Shown: one piece after another, positions 43,826 to 50,696 of the stretch
Position numbering within the stretch: the first letter of the stretch is position 1
How the letters are laid out: every line of letters starts with the position of its first letter
Assembly: GCF_944377805.1 (NCBI RefSeq)
Contig: NZ_CALWFZ010000005.1
Span: 1-50,696, forward strand
Source of the DNA: an uncultured Mediterraneibacter sp.
Lineage (GTDB): Bacteria > Bacillota > Clostridia > Lachnospirales > Lachnospiraceae
Length of the DNA: 50,696 nucleotides
Reading direction: 5' to 3'
Translations under genes and position numbers: made by a program
The notes under the pieces: generated by a model
Database searches by the model: none
Seen by the model: the letters and a program-made list of their open reading frames with translations, nothing else
Told to the model about the DNA's origin: nothing

Positions 43826-45160
43826 ATGAACAAGAAAAAAGCAACGGCGCTTCTTCTTGCAACCGCAATGGTGATGGGAACACTTGCCGGATGTGGCAGC
43901 AGCGAATCTGAGACGGAAGAAACGAAAACAACATCTGACGGCGCAGCGGTTCTGGACTTCTGGACATTCACAGAAATCCACGGCGATTTCTATGAGACGA
44001 TGGCTGAGAAGTGGAACGAGGAGAATCCGGACAAGCAAGTAAGCATCAACGTAAACGTAATGCCCTATGACGATATGCATAATAAACTGCAGATTGCGCT
44101 AAACTCTGGAGAGGGTACACCGGATTTCGTAGATATCGAGCAGGGCAAGTTCGCTAACTTTACCCAGGGAACACCGGCTCTGATGGATCTGACGGAAACA
44201 GCAGGTTCCTATACAGCTGACGGAAAGATTGTTCAGTCCCGTCTGGATCTTTACAGCAAAGACGGAAAACTGTACGGACTTCCGACACATGTGGGCGCAA
44301 CAGTCGCTTTCTATAATACAGAACTTCTGGAAGCGGCAGGCATTGACTATACAACGATCGAGACCTGGGATGATTTTAAAGAGGCCGGAAGCAAATATTA
44401 TGAGGCAACAGGCAAATATCTCGGAACAGCAGACACAAGTGCCCTTTGGACAGAGAACCTGTTGATGGCTGAACTGGGAGGCGAGTATACAAACGGCGAT
44501 GACGTGACAGTAAATAGTCCTGAGATGGTTGAGGCTATGACAATCCTGAAAGACCTCTACGATGCGCACGCAATCGGAACTGTACCGGGAGGAAATCCGG
44601 ACAAAGAAGAAGCTTACGGCGCGTTCAACAACGGAGATTTCGCATGTGCGATCATGCCGTTCTGGCAGATGTCCAGATACACAAGCTATATGCAGGATCT
44701 GTCAGGGAAAATTGCAATCGCAGTAGCTCCGCAGCTTGAGAGCGGGCAGAACGTATCCGTCGGCGGCGGTGGAACAGGCACAGCGGTTGTAGCAGACAAG
44801 CCGAATTCTGAACTGGCAGCCGAATTCATTGCATACGCGAAACTGTCTGACGAAGGCTCTGTTGAGATCTGGAATATGCTTGGGTTTGACCCGTGCAACA
44901 CAAGCGTATGGGATAATGAAGAAGTGACAAATAACCCGGATAATCAGTATGTACAGTACTTCCAGAACAATCCGTTTGATGTGCTGAAAGAGATAAGAGA
45001 CAGCATTGTCGGTCTTGAGTCACATGCGTCCTCTTCCTATCCTTCTATCAACAATCAGTTCACCACTGTAACATTAAATGCAATCTTTGAGGATGGAACA
45101 GATGTACAGACAGCTCTTGATCAGGCACAGTCAGATCTGAAAAATGAGTTGGGGCAGTAA
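43826..45160 (+). CDS. Sugar ABC transporter substrate-binding lipoprotein
   Basis: A 444-residue CUT1 extracellular binding protein. The signal peptide ends in the lipobox TLAGC, so it is anchored on the outer face of the membrane. The mature part has the family pattern VLDFWTFTEIHGDFYETMAEKWNEENP, then a Gly/Trp-containing middle (GTADTSALWTENLLMAELGG) and a Trp-rich ligand region. GGGAGGAAAG precedes ATG 43826. It has its own promoter and operator, unlike the permeases; the binding protein is usually needed in excess over the membrane subunits. Its ligand is expected to be an arabino-oligosaccharide. Confidence 0.93.
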   Translation: MNKKKATALLLATAMVMGTLAGCGSSESETEETKTTSDGAAVLDFWTFTEIHGDFYETMAEKWNEENPDKQVSINVNVMPYDDMHNKLQIALNSGEGTPDFVDIEQGKFANFTQGTPALMDLTETAGSYTADGKIVQSRLDLYSKDGKLYGLPTHVGATVAFYNTELLEAAGIDYTTIETWDDFKEAGSKYYEATGKYLGTADTSALWTENLLMAELGGEYTNGDDVTVNSPEMVEAMTILKDLYDAHAIGTVPGGNPDKEEAYGAFNNGDFACAIMPFWQMSRYTSYMQDLSGKIAIAVAPQLESGQNVSVGGGGTGTAVVADKPNSELAAEFIAYAKLSDEGSVEIWNMLGFDPCNTSVWDNEEVTNNPDNQYVQYFQNNPFDVLKEIRDSIVGLESHASSSYPSINNQFTTVTLNAIFEDGTDVQTALDQAQSDLKNELGQ

Positions 45161-45196
45161 GAGTGAACTTAATAGTCTGTGATTAAAACATAATAT

Positions 45197-45272
45197 TCCG
45201 CGGAATCGTGACTGCGTATATATTGAAGCCCTGCTTCGATTTGCTGCCGGCAGTATGGTTCCGCGGATTTTT
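45197..45272 (+). terminator. Branched terminator of the arabinoside locus
   Basis: A 9-bp outer stem pairs TCCGCGGAA (45197-45205) with TTCCGCGGA (45259-45267), followed by TTTTTATG. Inside it, ACTGC (45211-45215) pairs with GCAGT (45250-45254), and GAAGC (45225-45229) with GCTTC (45233-45237). The distance between the outer arms is much longer than in the other terminators here. Confidence 0.65.
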
Positions 45273-45312
45273 ATGTCGACGACAAAAAACCGAGCGCAAT
45301 CTGATTTTTCTA

Positions 45313-45340
45313 TTGACAATTCAAAAATCTGAGATATAAT
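45313..45340 (+). promoter_or_regulatory. Promoter of the T-box leader
   Basis: Consensus boxes TTGACA (45313-45318) and TATAAT (45335-45340) with 16 bases between them. The RNA would start near 45347. Confidence 0.8.
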
Positions 45341-45346
45341 TAAATC

Positions 45347-45696
45347 GGATTGAGAAAGCCAATGCGAAGAACAGGACAGGACTTCCATGACTGACATGCT
45401 TTCAGAGAGTTTCCGGGAGGTGTGAGGAAACAGCAGGGTCGGGGAAGCTATCACCTGCGAGCAGTCAGGATGAAAAGAATCTGAGCAGAGAGATGCAATT
45501 GACAGATCCGATTAGTCCGGACCGGGATTCCCCCGTTATAGGGAAATCTGTTAAACCGCAGTATAAAACCGGATGTACGGGTACATATGCGGGAGACGGA
45601 ACCGAGAGACCGGGATTCCCGGTAACAGAAGTGGTAACGCGGAGGAAATATACTTCGTCTTCTGACAGAGTGATCTGTCGGAGGGCGATTTTTTTT
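45347..45696 (+). ncRNA. T-box riboswitch, probably isoleucine-specific, with terminator
   Basis: Stem I carries AGAGAG (45404-45409) and GGTGTGAGG. Its base pairs TGC (45363-45365) with GCA (45461-45463) around a kink, then CAGG (45372-45375) with CCTG (45454-45457). The loop before CCTG reads ATC-A, with ATC at 45450-45452 as the specifier codon (Ile). The T-box is AAGTGGTAACGCGG (from 45629), whose TGGT fits a tRNA ending in ACCA, as tRNA-Ile does. The terminator pairs 45656-45669 with 45674-45687 and ends in T8. Uncharged tRNA should turn on the downstream CstA-type transporter. Confidence 0.85.
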
Positions 45697-45755
45697 GTGA
45701 CGGCGACGAGCCAGAGTCCGGGCGTGACTGCCTTTACTTGCCGGCTTTGATCCGG
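45697..45755 (+). repeat. Dispersed post-terminator repeat, copy D
   Basis: The copy follows directly on the T-run of the T-box terminator and reads GACGGCGACGAGCCAGAGTC then CGGGC, like the first hairpin of copy B, then diverges, with CCGG motifs near its end. It lies between the T-box and the cstA ribosome binding site. Confidence 0.5.
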
Positions 45756-45817
45756 AAATGCCTGATAAACAGACACTTCCTAACTTGTTACAGTCTTATA
45801 AAAAAGGAGAGAGGATT

Positions 45818-47506
45818 ATGAACACTTTAGTAATCGTACTGATCGCCGCTGTGTGCCTTATAGCAGCCTATGCTCTGTACGGACGCTGGCTGGCGAAGAA
45901 ATGGGGCATCGATCCGAAGGCAAAGCCCCCGGCTGTTCTTCATAATGACGGGCAGGATTATGTGCCGACGGACGGCTGGACGGTATTTGCCCATCAGTTT
46001 TCATCCATCGCAGGCGCCGGGCCTGTCACCGGAGCGATCCAGGCGGCGGCATTCGGATGGCTGCCGGTTCTTCTGTGGATCGTCCTTGGAGGAATCTTCT
46101 TCGGAGCCGTGACGGACTTCGGAGCGTTGTATGCAAGTGTAAAAAATGACGGAAAATCGATGGGACTTCTGATTGAGAAGTACATCGGAAAAGCGGGACG
46201 CAAACTGTTTCTCGGCTTCTGCTGGCTGTTCTGTCTGATTGTTATCGCGGCGTTTGCGGATATGGTGGCGGATACATTTAACGCATATGTCGTGACAGAC
46301 GGCGTAACGACGCTTTCTGAGAACGCTGCCGTAAATGGGGCGGCGGGAAGTATCTCTCTGTTTTTCATCCTGTTTGCCGTTGTGTTCGGCGTGATACAGC
46401 ATAAAGTGAAACTCACCGGATGGAAAGAAGTGGCATTCGGACTGGTGTGCACGGTTCTGGCCTTTGTATTCGGTATGAACTTCCCGGTAATTCTGGGCAA
46501 GGATATGTGGGTATATATCGCGTTTGTTTATATTTTCCTTGCGGCAGTGCTTCCGATGTGGTTTGTTATGCAGCCGAGAGATTATATGTCTACCTTCATG
46601 TTTGTCGGAATGATCGCGGGTGCGGCGCTTGGACTTCTGTTTGCGCATCCGACAATGAATCTTCCGGCATTTACGGGATTCCAGAATGAGAGTCTTGGTA
46701 CGCTCTTCCCGATCCTGTTTGTAACAGTTGCCTGCGGCGCGGTCTCAGGATTCCACAGTCTGGTATCCTCCGGCACCTCGTCCAAGACGATCTCAAATGA
46801 GAAGGATATGCTGAAAGTCGGATACGGTGCAATGGTGCTGGAAAGCCTTCTGGCGGTTATCGCTCTGTGCGTGGCGGGCGCTGCTGCTGCGGCGGACGGA
46901 ACTGCTGCAGTGGGAACTCCTTTTCAGATCTTCTCATCAGGAGTGGCAGGTTTCCTTGAGATGTTCGGCATCCCGGTTTATGTGGCGCAGAGCTTTATGA
47001 CGATGTGTGTGTCCGCTCTGGCGTTCACGACTCTGGACTCGGTTGCGCGTATCGGACGTATGTCCTTCCAGGAACTGTTCAGCGTGGACGATATGGAGCA
47101 TGCGGAAGGCTGGAGAAAACTACTGTGCAACAAATACTTCTCAACGATAATCACACTGGTATTCGGTTATATTCTGACACAGGTGGGATACTCCAATATC
47201 TGGCCGCTGTTTGGAAGCGCGAACCAGCTTCTGAGCGCGCTCGTGCTCATTACGCTCTGTGTATTCCTGAAAGTCACAGGCAGAACGCTCAAGACACTTG
47301 TTCCGCCGTTTGTGATTATGCTGATAGTGACTTTCTCAGCGCTGATTCAGAGATTTATCGCGCTGGTCAAAGCCTTTTCGGCCGAAACAGGTGTGTTCAT
47401 GGTTGAAGGACTGCAGCTGATCGTCGCAGTACTGTTGATGATCCTGGGAGTAACGATCGTGGTTACTTCCGGAAAAGAACTGATCAGAAAAAAAGCGGCA
47501 AACTAG
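45818..47506 (+). CDS. cstA: CstA-family transporter
   Basis: A 562-residue membrane protein with about 15 hydrophobic segments, of the carbon-starvation CstA family, whose known members import peptides or pyruvate. Landmarks are ALYGRWLAKKWGID near the start, PTDGWTVFAHQFSSIAGAGPVTG, FFGAVTDFGALYASV, and SGTSSKTI in the middle. The start at 45818 follows AAAAGGAGAGAGG; an upstream in-frame ATG at 45758 lies in the repeat and lacks such a site. The T-box leader ties its expression to a shortage of charged tRNA, so an amino acid or peptide substrate is more likely here than pyruvate; this is inference. Confidence 0.9.
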   Translation: MNTLVIVLIAAVCLIAAYALYGRWLAKKWGIDPKAKPPAVLHNDGQDYVPTDGWTVFAHQFSSIAGAGPVTGAIQAAAFGWLPVLLWIVLGGIFFGAVTDFGALYASVKNDGKSMGLLIEKYIGKAGRKLFLGFCWLFCLIVIAAFADMVADTFNAYVVTDGVTTLSENAAVNGAAGSISLFFILFAVVFGVIQHKVKLTGWKEVAFGLVCTVLAFVFGMNFPVILGKDMWVYIAFVYIFLAAVLPMWFVMQPRDYMSTFMFVGMIAGAALGLLFAHPTMNLPAFTGFQNESLGTLFPILFVTVACGAVSGFHSLVSSGTSSKTISNEKDMLKVGYGAMVLESLLAVIALCVAGAAAAADGTAAVGTPFQIFSSGVAGFLEMFGIPVYVAQSFMTMCVSALAFTTLDSVARIGRMSFQELFSVDDMEHAEGWRKLLCNKYFSTIITLVFGYILTQVGYSNIWPLFGSANQLLSALVLITLCVFLKVTGRTLKTLVPPFVIMLIVTFSALIQRFIALVKAFSAETGVFMVEGLQLIVAVLLMILGVTIVVTSGKELIRKKAAN

Positions 47507-47567
47507 ACACTGGCGTTTTATGGAAGAGAGCGGCAGACAATGTATGGTCTGCCTGTACAGAATCCAC

Positions 47568-47611
47568 ATATGCCGCGCGGGAGAAAAAGTACTCCCGCGC
47601 GGCATATTTTT
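47568..47611 (+). terminator. Rho-independent terminator of cstA
   Basis: A perfect 16-bp stem pairs ATATGCCGCGCGGGAG (47568-47583) with its complement at 47592-47607, followed by TTTTATAT. Very GC-rich and strong. Confidence 0.92.
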
Positions 47612-47671
47612 ATATCTGCCGGGAAAACAGCTAAGAAAGCGCCAAGAAACATTTAGAATACGGTTCTGAAA

Positions 47672-47700
47672 TTGAATCTTGCATATGTCTGTGTTAAGAT
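47672..47700 (+). promoter_or_regulatory. Candidate promoter of the potassium uptake genes
   Basis: TTGAAT (47672-47677) and TAAGAT (47695-47700) are spaced by 17 bases, 58 bases before the start codon. No c-di-AMP riboswitch, common before such genes, is visible in the short leader. Confidence 0.5.
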
Positions 47701-47757
47701 ATGCAGTACACAGTGGACGGAGGATTATATCCGTCAGTTGTAAATTGGGAGGATGTT

Positions 47758-49143
47758 ATGGACAGAAGAGAAAAGAGCCCCGGAAGAGTCAGGCTCAATA
47801 CGATGCAGATTGTAGCGCTGGGATTTTTTGGAGTGATTTTTTTAGGAGGAGTGATTTTGTGGCTTCCCTTCTGTAATCAGAAGCCCATTGAATTTACCGA
47901 TGCACTGTTTACTTCCGTGACTTCGGTCTGTGTGACAGGGCTTGTGACTGTTGTTCCGGCGGAACAGTTTACTCTGGCAGGACAGATCGTGATGCTTTTG
48001 CTGATCCAGATAGGAGGTCTTGGCGTTATCGCGTGTATGGCGTCTTTTTTCCTTTTACTGGGGAAGAAAATATCCATGAAAGGAAGGATACTGATCCAGG
48101 AGGCGTACGGCCTGGATACGCTGTCAGGGCTTGTGAAGTTCATTATCCGTATCGTGAGAGGAACCTTTATCGTGGAAGGGATTGGAGCGGTTCTTTTTTC
48201 GGTTAAATTCGTGCCGGAGTTTGGCGTGATAAAAGGAATATGGTACGGTATATTTCATTCGATCTCCGGATTTTGCAATGCGGGAATCGATATTATCGGA
48301 GACAGCAGTTTTATACAATATGTTGATTCCCCACTCGTGAGTCTGACGACCATGTTTCTGATCGTGATGGGTGGTCTCGGATTCCCGGTTTGGCACGATA
48401 TTTTTGTCACAGCAAAAAAGGGCGCGGGAGAAAAAGGCGCGAGAAAGAGAATTTTTACAAGACTTGGCCTGCAGAGTAAGATCGTGCTGTCAGTGACGGC
48501 GTTTCTGCTCATTTTCGGAACAGTGGGTTTCCTCTTTTTAGAATATAATAATCCGAATACGATGGGAGGTTTGAGTGTGCCGGAGAAGGTGCTGGCATCG
48601 GCCTTTCAGTCGGTAACAACCCGTACTGCCGGGTTTGCGTCAGTGCCCCAGTCGGAACTTACGGAGAGTTCCAGACTTCTGGGATGTATTCTGATGTTCG
48701 TGGGCGGGTCTCCTGCCGGTACCGCGGGCGGTATTAAGACAACGACATTCGCTATGCTTGTCCTGACTATTCTATCGGTTCTGAAAGGCCACAAGGACAC
48801 GGAATGCTTTGGCAGAAGAGTCGATACGGACAGTATACGGTCGGCGCTTACGATTACAATGATTACATTTACATGCTGGCTCACAGGAGTGGCAGCCATG
48901 TCGATCTTCGATCCGAAGGTGGACTTTCTGAATCTGATGTATGAGGCATCATCAGCCATCGGAACAGTCGGCCTGTCGGCAGACCTTACGCCCCATCTGA
49001 GCCGGGCGAGTCACATAGTGCTGATGATTCTGATGTACATCGGACGGATCGGACCTCTTACGATGGCGCTTGTGTTTGCCGGAAGAGCGAATAAGAGCGA
49101 CAGATTCAGAGAGCTGCCGGAGAAGAAGATCATGCTTGGATAA
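47758..49143 (+). CDS. ktrB: Potassium uptake membrane subunit (KtrB/TrkH family)
   Basis: A 461-residue K+ translocating subunit with four repeated pore units. Selectivity-filter-like turns are seen in TSVTSVCVTGLVT (first), FHSISGFCNAGIDI (second), SVTTRTAGFAS (third) and EASSAIGTVGLS (fourth). GGSPAGTAGGIKTTTF is the hallmark gating loop. The start 47758 follows GGGAGGATG; frame continues upstream to 47701 without a ribosome binding site. It pairs with the RCK-domain gene 78 bases downstream. Confidence 0.93.
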   Translation: MDRREKSPGRVRLNTMQIVALGFFGVIFLGGVILWLPFCNQKPIEFTDALFTSVTSVCVTGLVTVVPAEQFTLAGQIVMLLLIQIGGLGVIACMASFFLLLGKKISMKGRILIQEAYGLDTLSGLVKFIIRIVRGTFIVEGIGAVLFSVKFVPEFGVIKGIWYGIFHSISGFCNAGIDIIGDSSFIQYVDSPLVSLTTMFLIVMGGLGFPVWHDIFVTAKKGAGEKGARKRIFTRLGLQSKIVLSVTAFLLIFGTVGFLFLEYNNPNTMGGLSVPEKVLASAFQSVTTRTAGFASVPQSELTESSRLLGCILMFVGGSPAGTAGGIKTTTFAMLVLTILSVLKGHKDTECFGRRVDTDSIRSALTITMITFTCWLTGVAAMSIFDPKVDFLNLMYEASSAIGTVGLSADLTPHLSRASHIVLMILMYIGRIGPLTMALVFAGRANKSDRFRELPEKKIMLG

Positions 49144-49221
49144 ACGGACGACATATGCGCGAAGACACGAAGAAGAGAAAGCGCGGGATTTAGTATTAAG
49201 AAAAGACAGGAGAGTAGGAAA

Positions 49222-49884
49222 ATGAGTAAACAATTTGCTGTACTTGGACTGGGTAGTTTTGGATGGAGTGTAGCTCTGACGCTGGAGAAAATGGGCGCTG
49301 ATGTGCTCGTGGTCGATGATTCTTTTGAGAAAATTCAGGAGATCTCGGAGCAGGTATCCTACGCCCTGAAAGCGGATGTAACAGATCCGGAAGCGCTGGA
49401 AGCGCTTGGAGGACGCAACCTGGACGGCGCGGTAATCGCTGTTTCGGAGAACTTTGAAGCAAGTATTATGGCGACGATGCTCTGCAAGGAGATGGGCATT
49501 CCGATGGTACTTGCGAAGGCGAAGGATAAGCTTCAGGGAACTATTCTGAAAAAAGTAGGGGCTGATTCGGTGGTCTATCCCGAGATCGAGATGGGAGACC
49601 GGGTGGCTAAAAATCTGGTGGCAAAGGAATTCTCCGACTGGATCGAGTTGTCAGACGACTACAGTATGGTCGAGGCGGTTGTGCCGGAGCCGTGGCAGGG
49701 CAAGTGCCTTGCTGATCTGAAAGTCCGCGAGAGATTTGGCATCAATGTGGTCGGAATCATCATCAATAAAGAAGTTGACGTCACCTTTGACCCTCAGGCG
49801 CCGCTCCCGGCAAACGGGATCCTTATCATGATAGGAGCCAATGATATTCTGCAGAAATTTGACGCTAAGAAGGGGCATCGGTAA
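49222..49884 (+). CDS. ktrA: Potassium uptake regulatory subunit (KtrA/TrkA)
   Basis: A 220-residue soluble gating subunit. An RCK_N domain with a Rossmann motif (FAVLGLGSFGWSVA, then VLVVDD) binds ATP/ADP or NAD. An RCK_C domain (about 140-220) may bind c-di-AMP in relatives. It forms the ring that opens the KtrB channel. CAGGAGAGTAGG precedes the start. The stop codon shares a base with the ATG of the RNA methyltransferase gene. Confidence 0.95.
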   Translation: MSKQFAVLGLGSFGWSVALTLEKMGADVLVVDDSFEKIQEISEQVSYALKADVTDPEALEALGGRNLDGAVIAVSENFEASIMATMLCKEMGIPMVLAKAKDKLQGTILKKVGADSVVYPEIEMGDRVAKNLVAKEFSDWIELSDDYSMVEAVVPEPWQGKCLADLKVRERFGINVVGIIINKEVDVTFDPQAPLPANGILIMIGANDILQKFDAKKGHR

Positions 49885-50696
49885 TGATTACAAGTACAGC
49901 CAATGCCCAGGTAAAGGAACTGATAAAGTTAATGAAGAAAAGCCGTGCCAGGGAGGAAGCCGGCGTATTTATCGCAGAAGGCCCCCGTATGGTGAATGAA
50001 CTGCGAAACGATCCGGTCTGGAGGAAGAGGATTGAAAAGATCTGTCTTTCAGAGAGTTATGCCGGAAGGCATGAACGGGAATTGCCGGATCTGCAGAGGG
50101 CGGGCAGAACGGAGATTCTCTCGGATCCTGTGTTCGCTCATGTTTCCGACACAAAAACGCCCCAGGGAATCCTGGCGGTTGTCAGGAGAAAAGAGTACAG
50201 GATGGAGCAGATTCTGGGCGTAGACGCGTCCTGCCCCCATGTGATCGTACTCGATAATCTTCAGGACCCGGGAAACCTCGGTACGATCTTCCGTACGGCG
50301 GAGGCGGCAGGCGTGACGGGAATCATACTTGGCAGGGAATGCGTGGACATTTATAACCCTAAAGTAGTGCGCTCCACGATGGGAGCAGTGCTGCGTGTAC
50401 CGTTTCTGTATACAGATGATCTGACCGGAACGATCGGAGAGTTAAAACAGGCGGGAATAAAAGTATATGCGGCTCATCTGAAAGGAAGGGACGCATATGA
50501 TCAGGAGGACTACAAAACAGGGTGCGCGTTTCTGATCGGAAATGAAGGGAACGGGCTGAGAGACGAGGTGGCGGAGTGTGCGGATCGCTACGTCCTCATT
50601 CCCATGCTGGGCAGGGCGGAATCGCTGAATGCTGCCGTGGCTGCCTCGGTGCTGATGTTCGAGGTGAGCAGGCAGAGAAGGAACTACGACATAGAA
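49884..50696 (+). CDS. TrmH/SpoU-family RNA 2'-O-methyltransferase, cut by window end
   Basis: At least 271 residues without a stop, running to the last base of the window. An N-terminal substrate-binding part (MITSTANAQVKELIKLMKKS, then EAGVFIAEGPRMV) precedes the knotted SPOUT domain. Its three motifs are seen: VLDNLQDPGNLGTIFRTAEAAG, FLIGNEGNGL and IPMLGRAESLNAAVAASVLMFE. This is the RlmB/TsnR-like type that methylates rRNA or tRNA ribose using SAM. Start ATG 49884 overlaps the ktrA stop. Only a few C-terminal residues are likely to be missing. Confidence 0.93.
   Translation, partial: MITSTANAQVKELIKLMKKSRAREEAGVFIAEGPRMVNELRNDPVWRKRIEKICLSESYAGRHERELPDLQRAGRTEILSDPVFAHVSDTKTPQGILAVVRRKEYRMEQILGVDASCPHVIVLDNLQDPGNLGTIFRTAEAAGVTGIILGRECVDIYNPKVVRSTMGAVLRVPFLYTDDLTGTIGELKQAGIKVYAAHLKGRDAYDQEDYKTGCAFLIGNEGNGLRDEVAECADRYVLIPMLGRAESLNAAVAASVLMFEVSRQRRNYDIE

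Noticed and set aside
45268-45292. Spo0A box near TGTCGACGACAAAAAA
   Set aside because: Partial matches overlap each other, neither is complete, and the site is downstream of a terminator rather than near a promoter start.
45440-45457. His (CAC) or Tyr (TAT) as T-box specifier
   Set aside because: CAC would need a TGGG T-box to match the C discriminator of tRNA-His, but TGGT is present. TAT would leave too many bases before the CAGG/CCTG helix. ATC followed by A fits best.
47612-47757. c-di-AMP (ydaO) riboswitch before the potassium genes
   Set aside because: The gap after the cstA terminator is about 145 bases, and the known conserved GG-rich motifs of that riboswitch are not visible.

Overview
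The window reads as chromosome of a spore-forming, Gram-positive gut-type anaerobe of the Lachnospiraceae (Clostridia). The reasons are the block hup-rqcP-yabP-yabQ-divIC-spoIIE-tilS-hpt-ftsH, a CotS-like coat protein, AGGAGG-type ribosome binding sites, SAM-I and T-box leaders, short Rho-independent terminators and moderate GC with compact operons. No phage, insertion sequence, transposase or CRISPR array was seen.

Layout. 1-1217: a tRNA-Cys with its own promoter and terminator, then a scar holding the 3' end of a sensor kinase gene (minus strand) and the 3' two-thirds of a lantibiotic-immunity-type ABC permease. 1369-10483: a PepSY lipoprotein, asnS, an SbcD/SbcC-like nuclease pair, cca, a CotS-type coat pseudokinase and a phosphohexomutase. 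10572-19908: the HU/sporulation/division block, then tilS, hpt, ftsH and a cytoplasmic GH13 enzyme. 19942-30727: pyridoxamine kinase, methionine aminopeptidase, a DUF1015 protein, an FHA protein, a small unknown protein, a shikimate-kinase-like protein, murA, SAM-I riboswitch plus metK, a two-component pair, and a MarR/YczE-type pair.

30893-45272 is the accessory part: a carbohydrate locus aimed at L-arabinofuranosides. A 1,903-residue surface-anchored multidomain protein, a LacI-type regulator, a GH127 beta-L-arabinofuranosidase, two CUT1 sugar ABC permeases, a GH51 alpha-L-arabinofuranosidase and the sugar-binding lipoprotein are tied together by a shared 12-bp palindrome (TTAAACGTTTAA, two perfect and two one-mismatch copies). 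No transport ATPase is present, so a shared MsmK-type ATPase elsewhere is expected. The likely flow is capture or cleavage outside the cell by the giant protein, import of arabino-oligosaccharides, then trimming inside by GH127 (beta bonds) and GH51 (alpha bonds). 45313-50696: a T-box-controlled CstA transporter, a KtrB/KtrA-type potassium uptake pair and a TrmH-family RNA methyltransferase cut by the window end.

The least expected signals lie between genes. (1) A dispersed repeat that can fold into hairpins sits directly after the T-run of four terminators, with a fifth weak match. (2) At cotS and yabP the ribosome binding site can pair with an upstream arm that lies inside a sigma-E-like promoter, so only read-through RNA would be blocked while RNA started at the sporulation promoter would be free. 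(3) The large arabinoside-locus surface protein has a big N-terminal region I cannot place in a characterised enzyme family. All folding, promoter and operator calls were made by eye.
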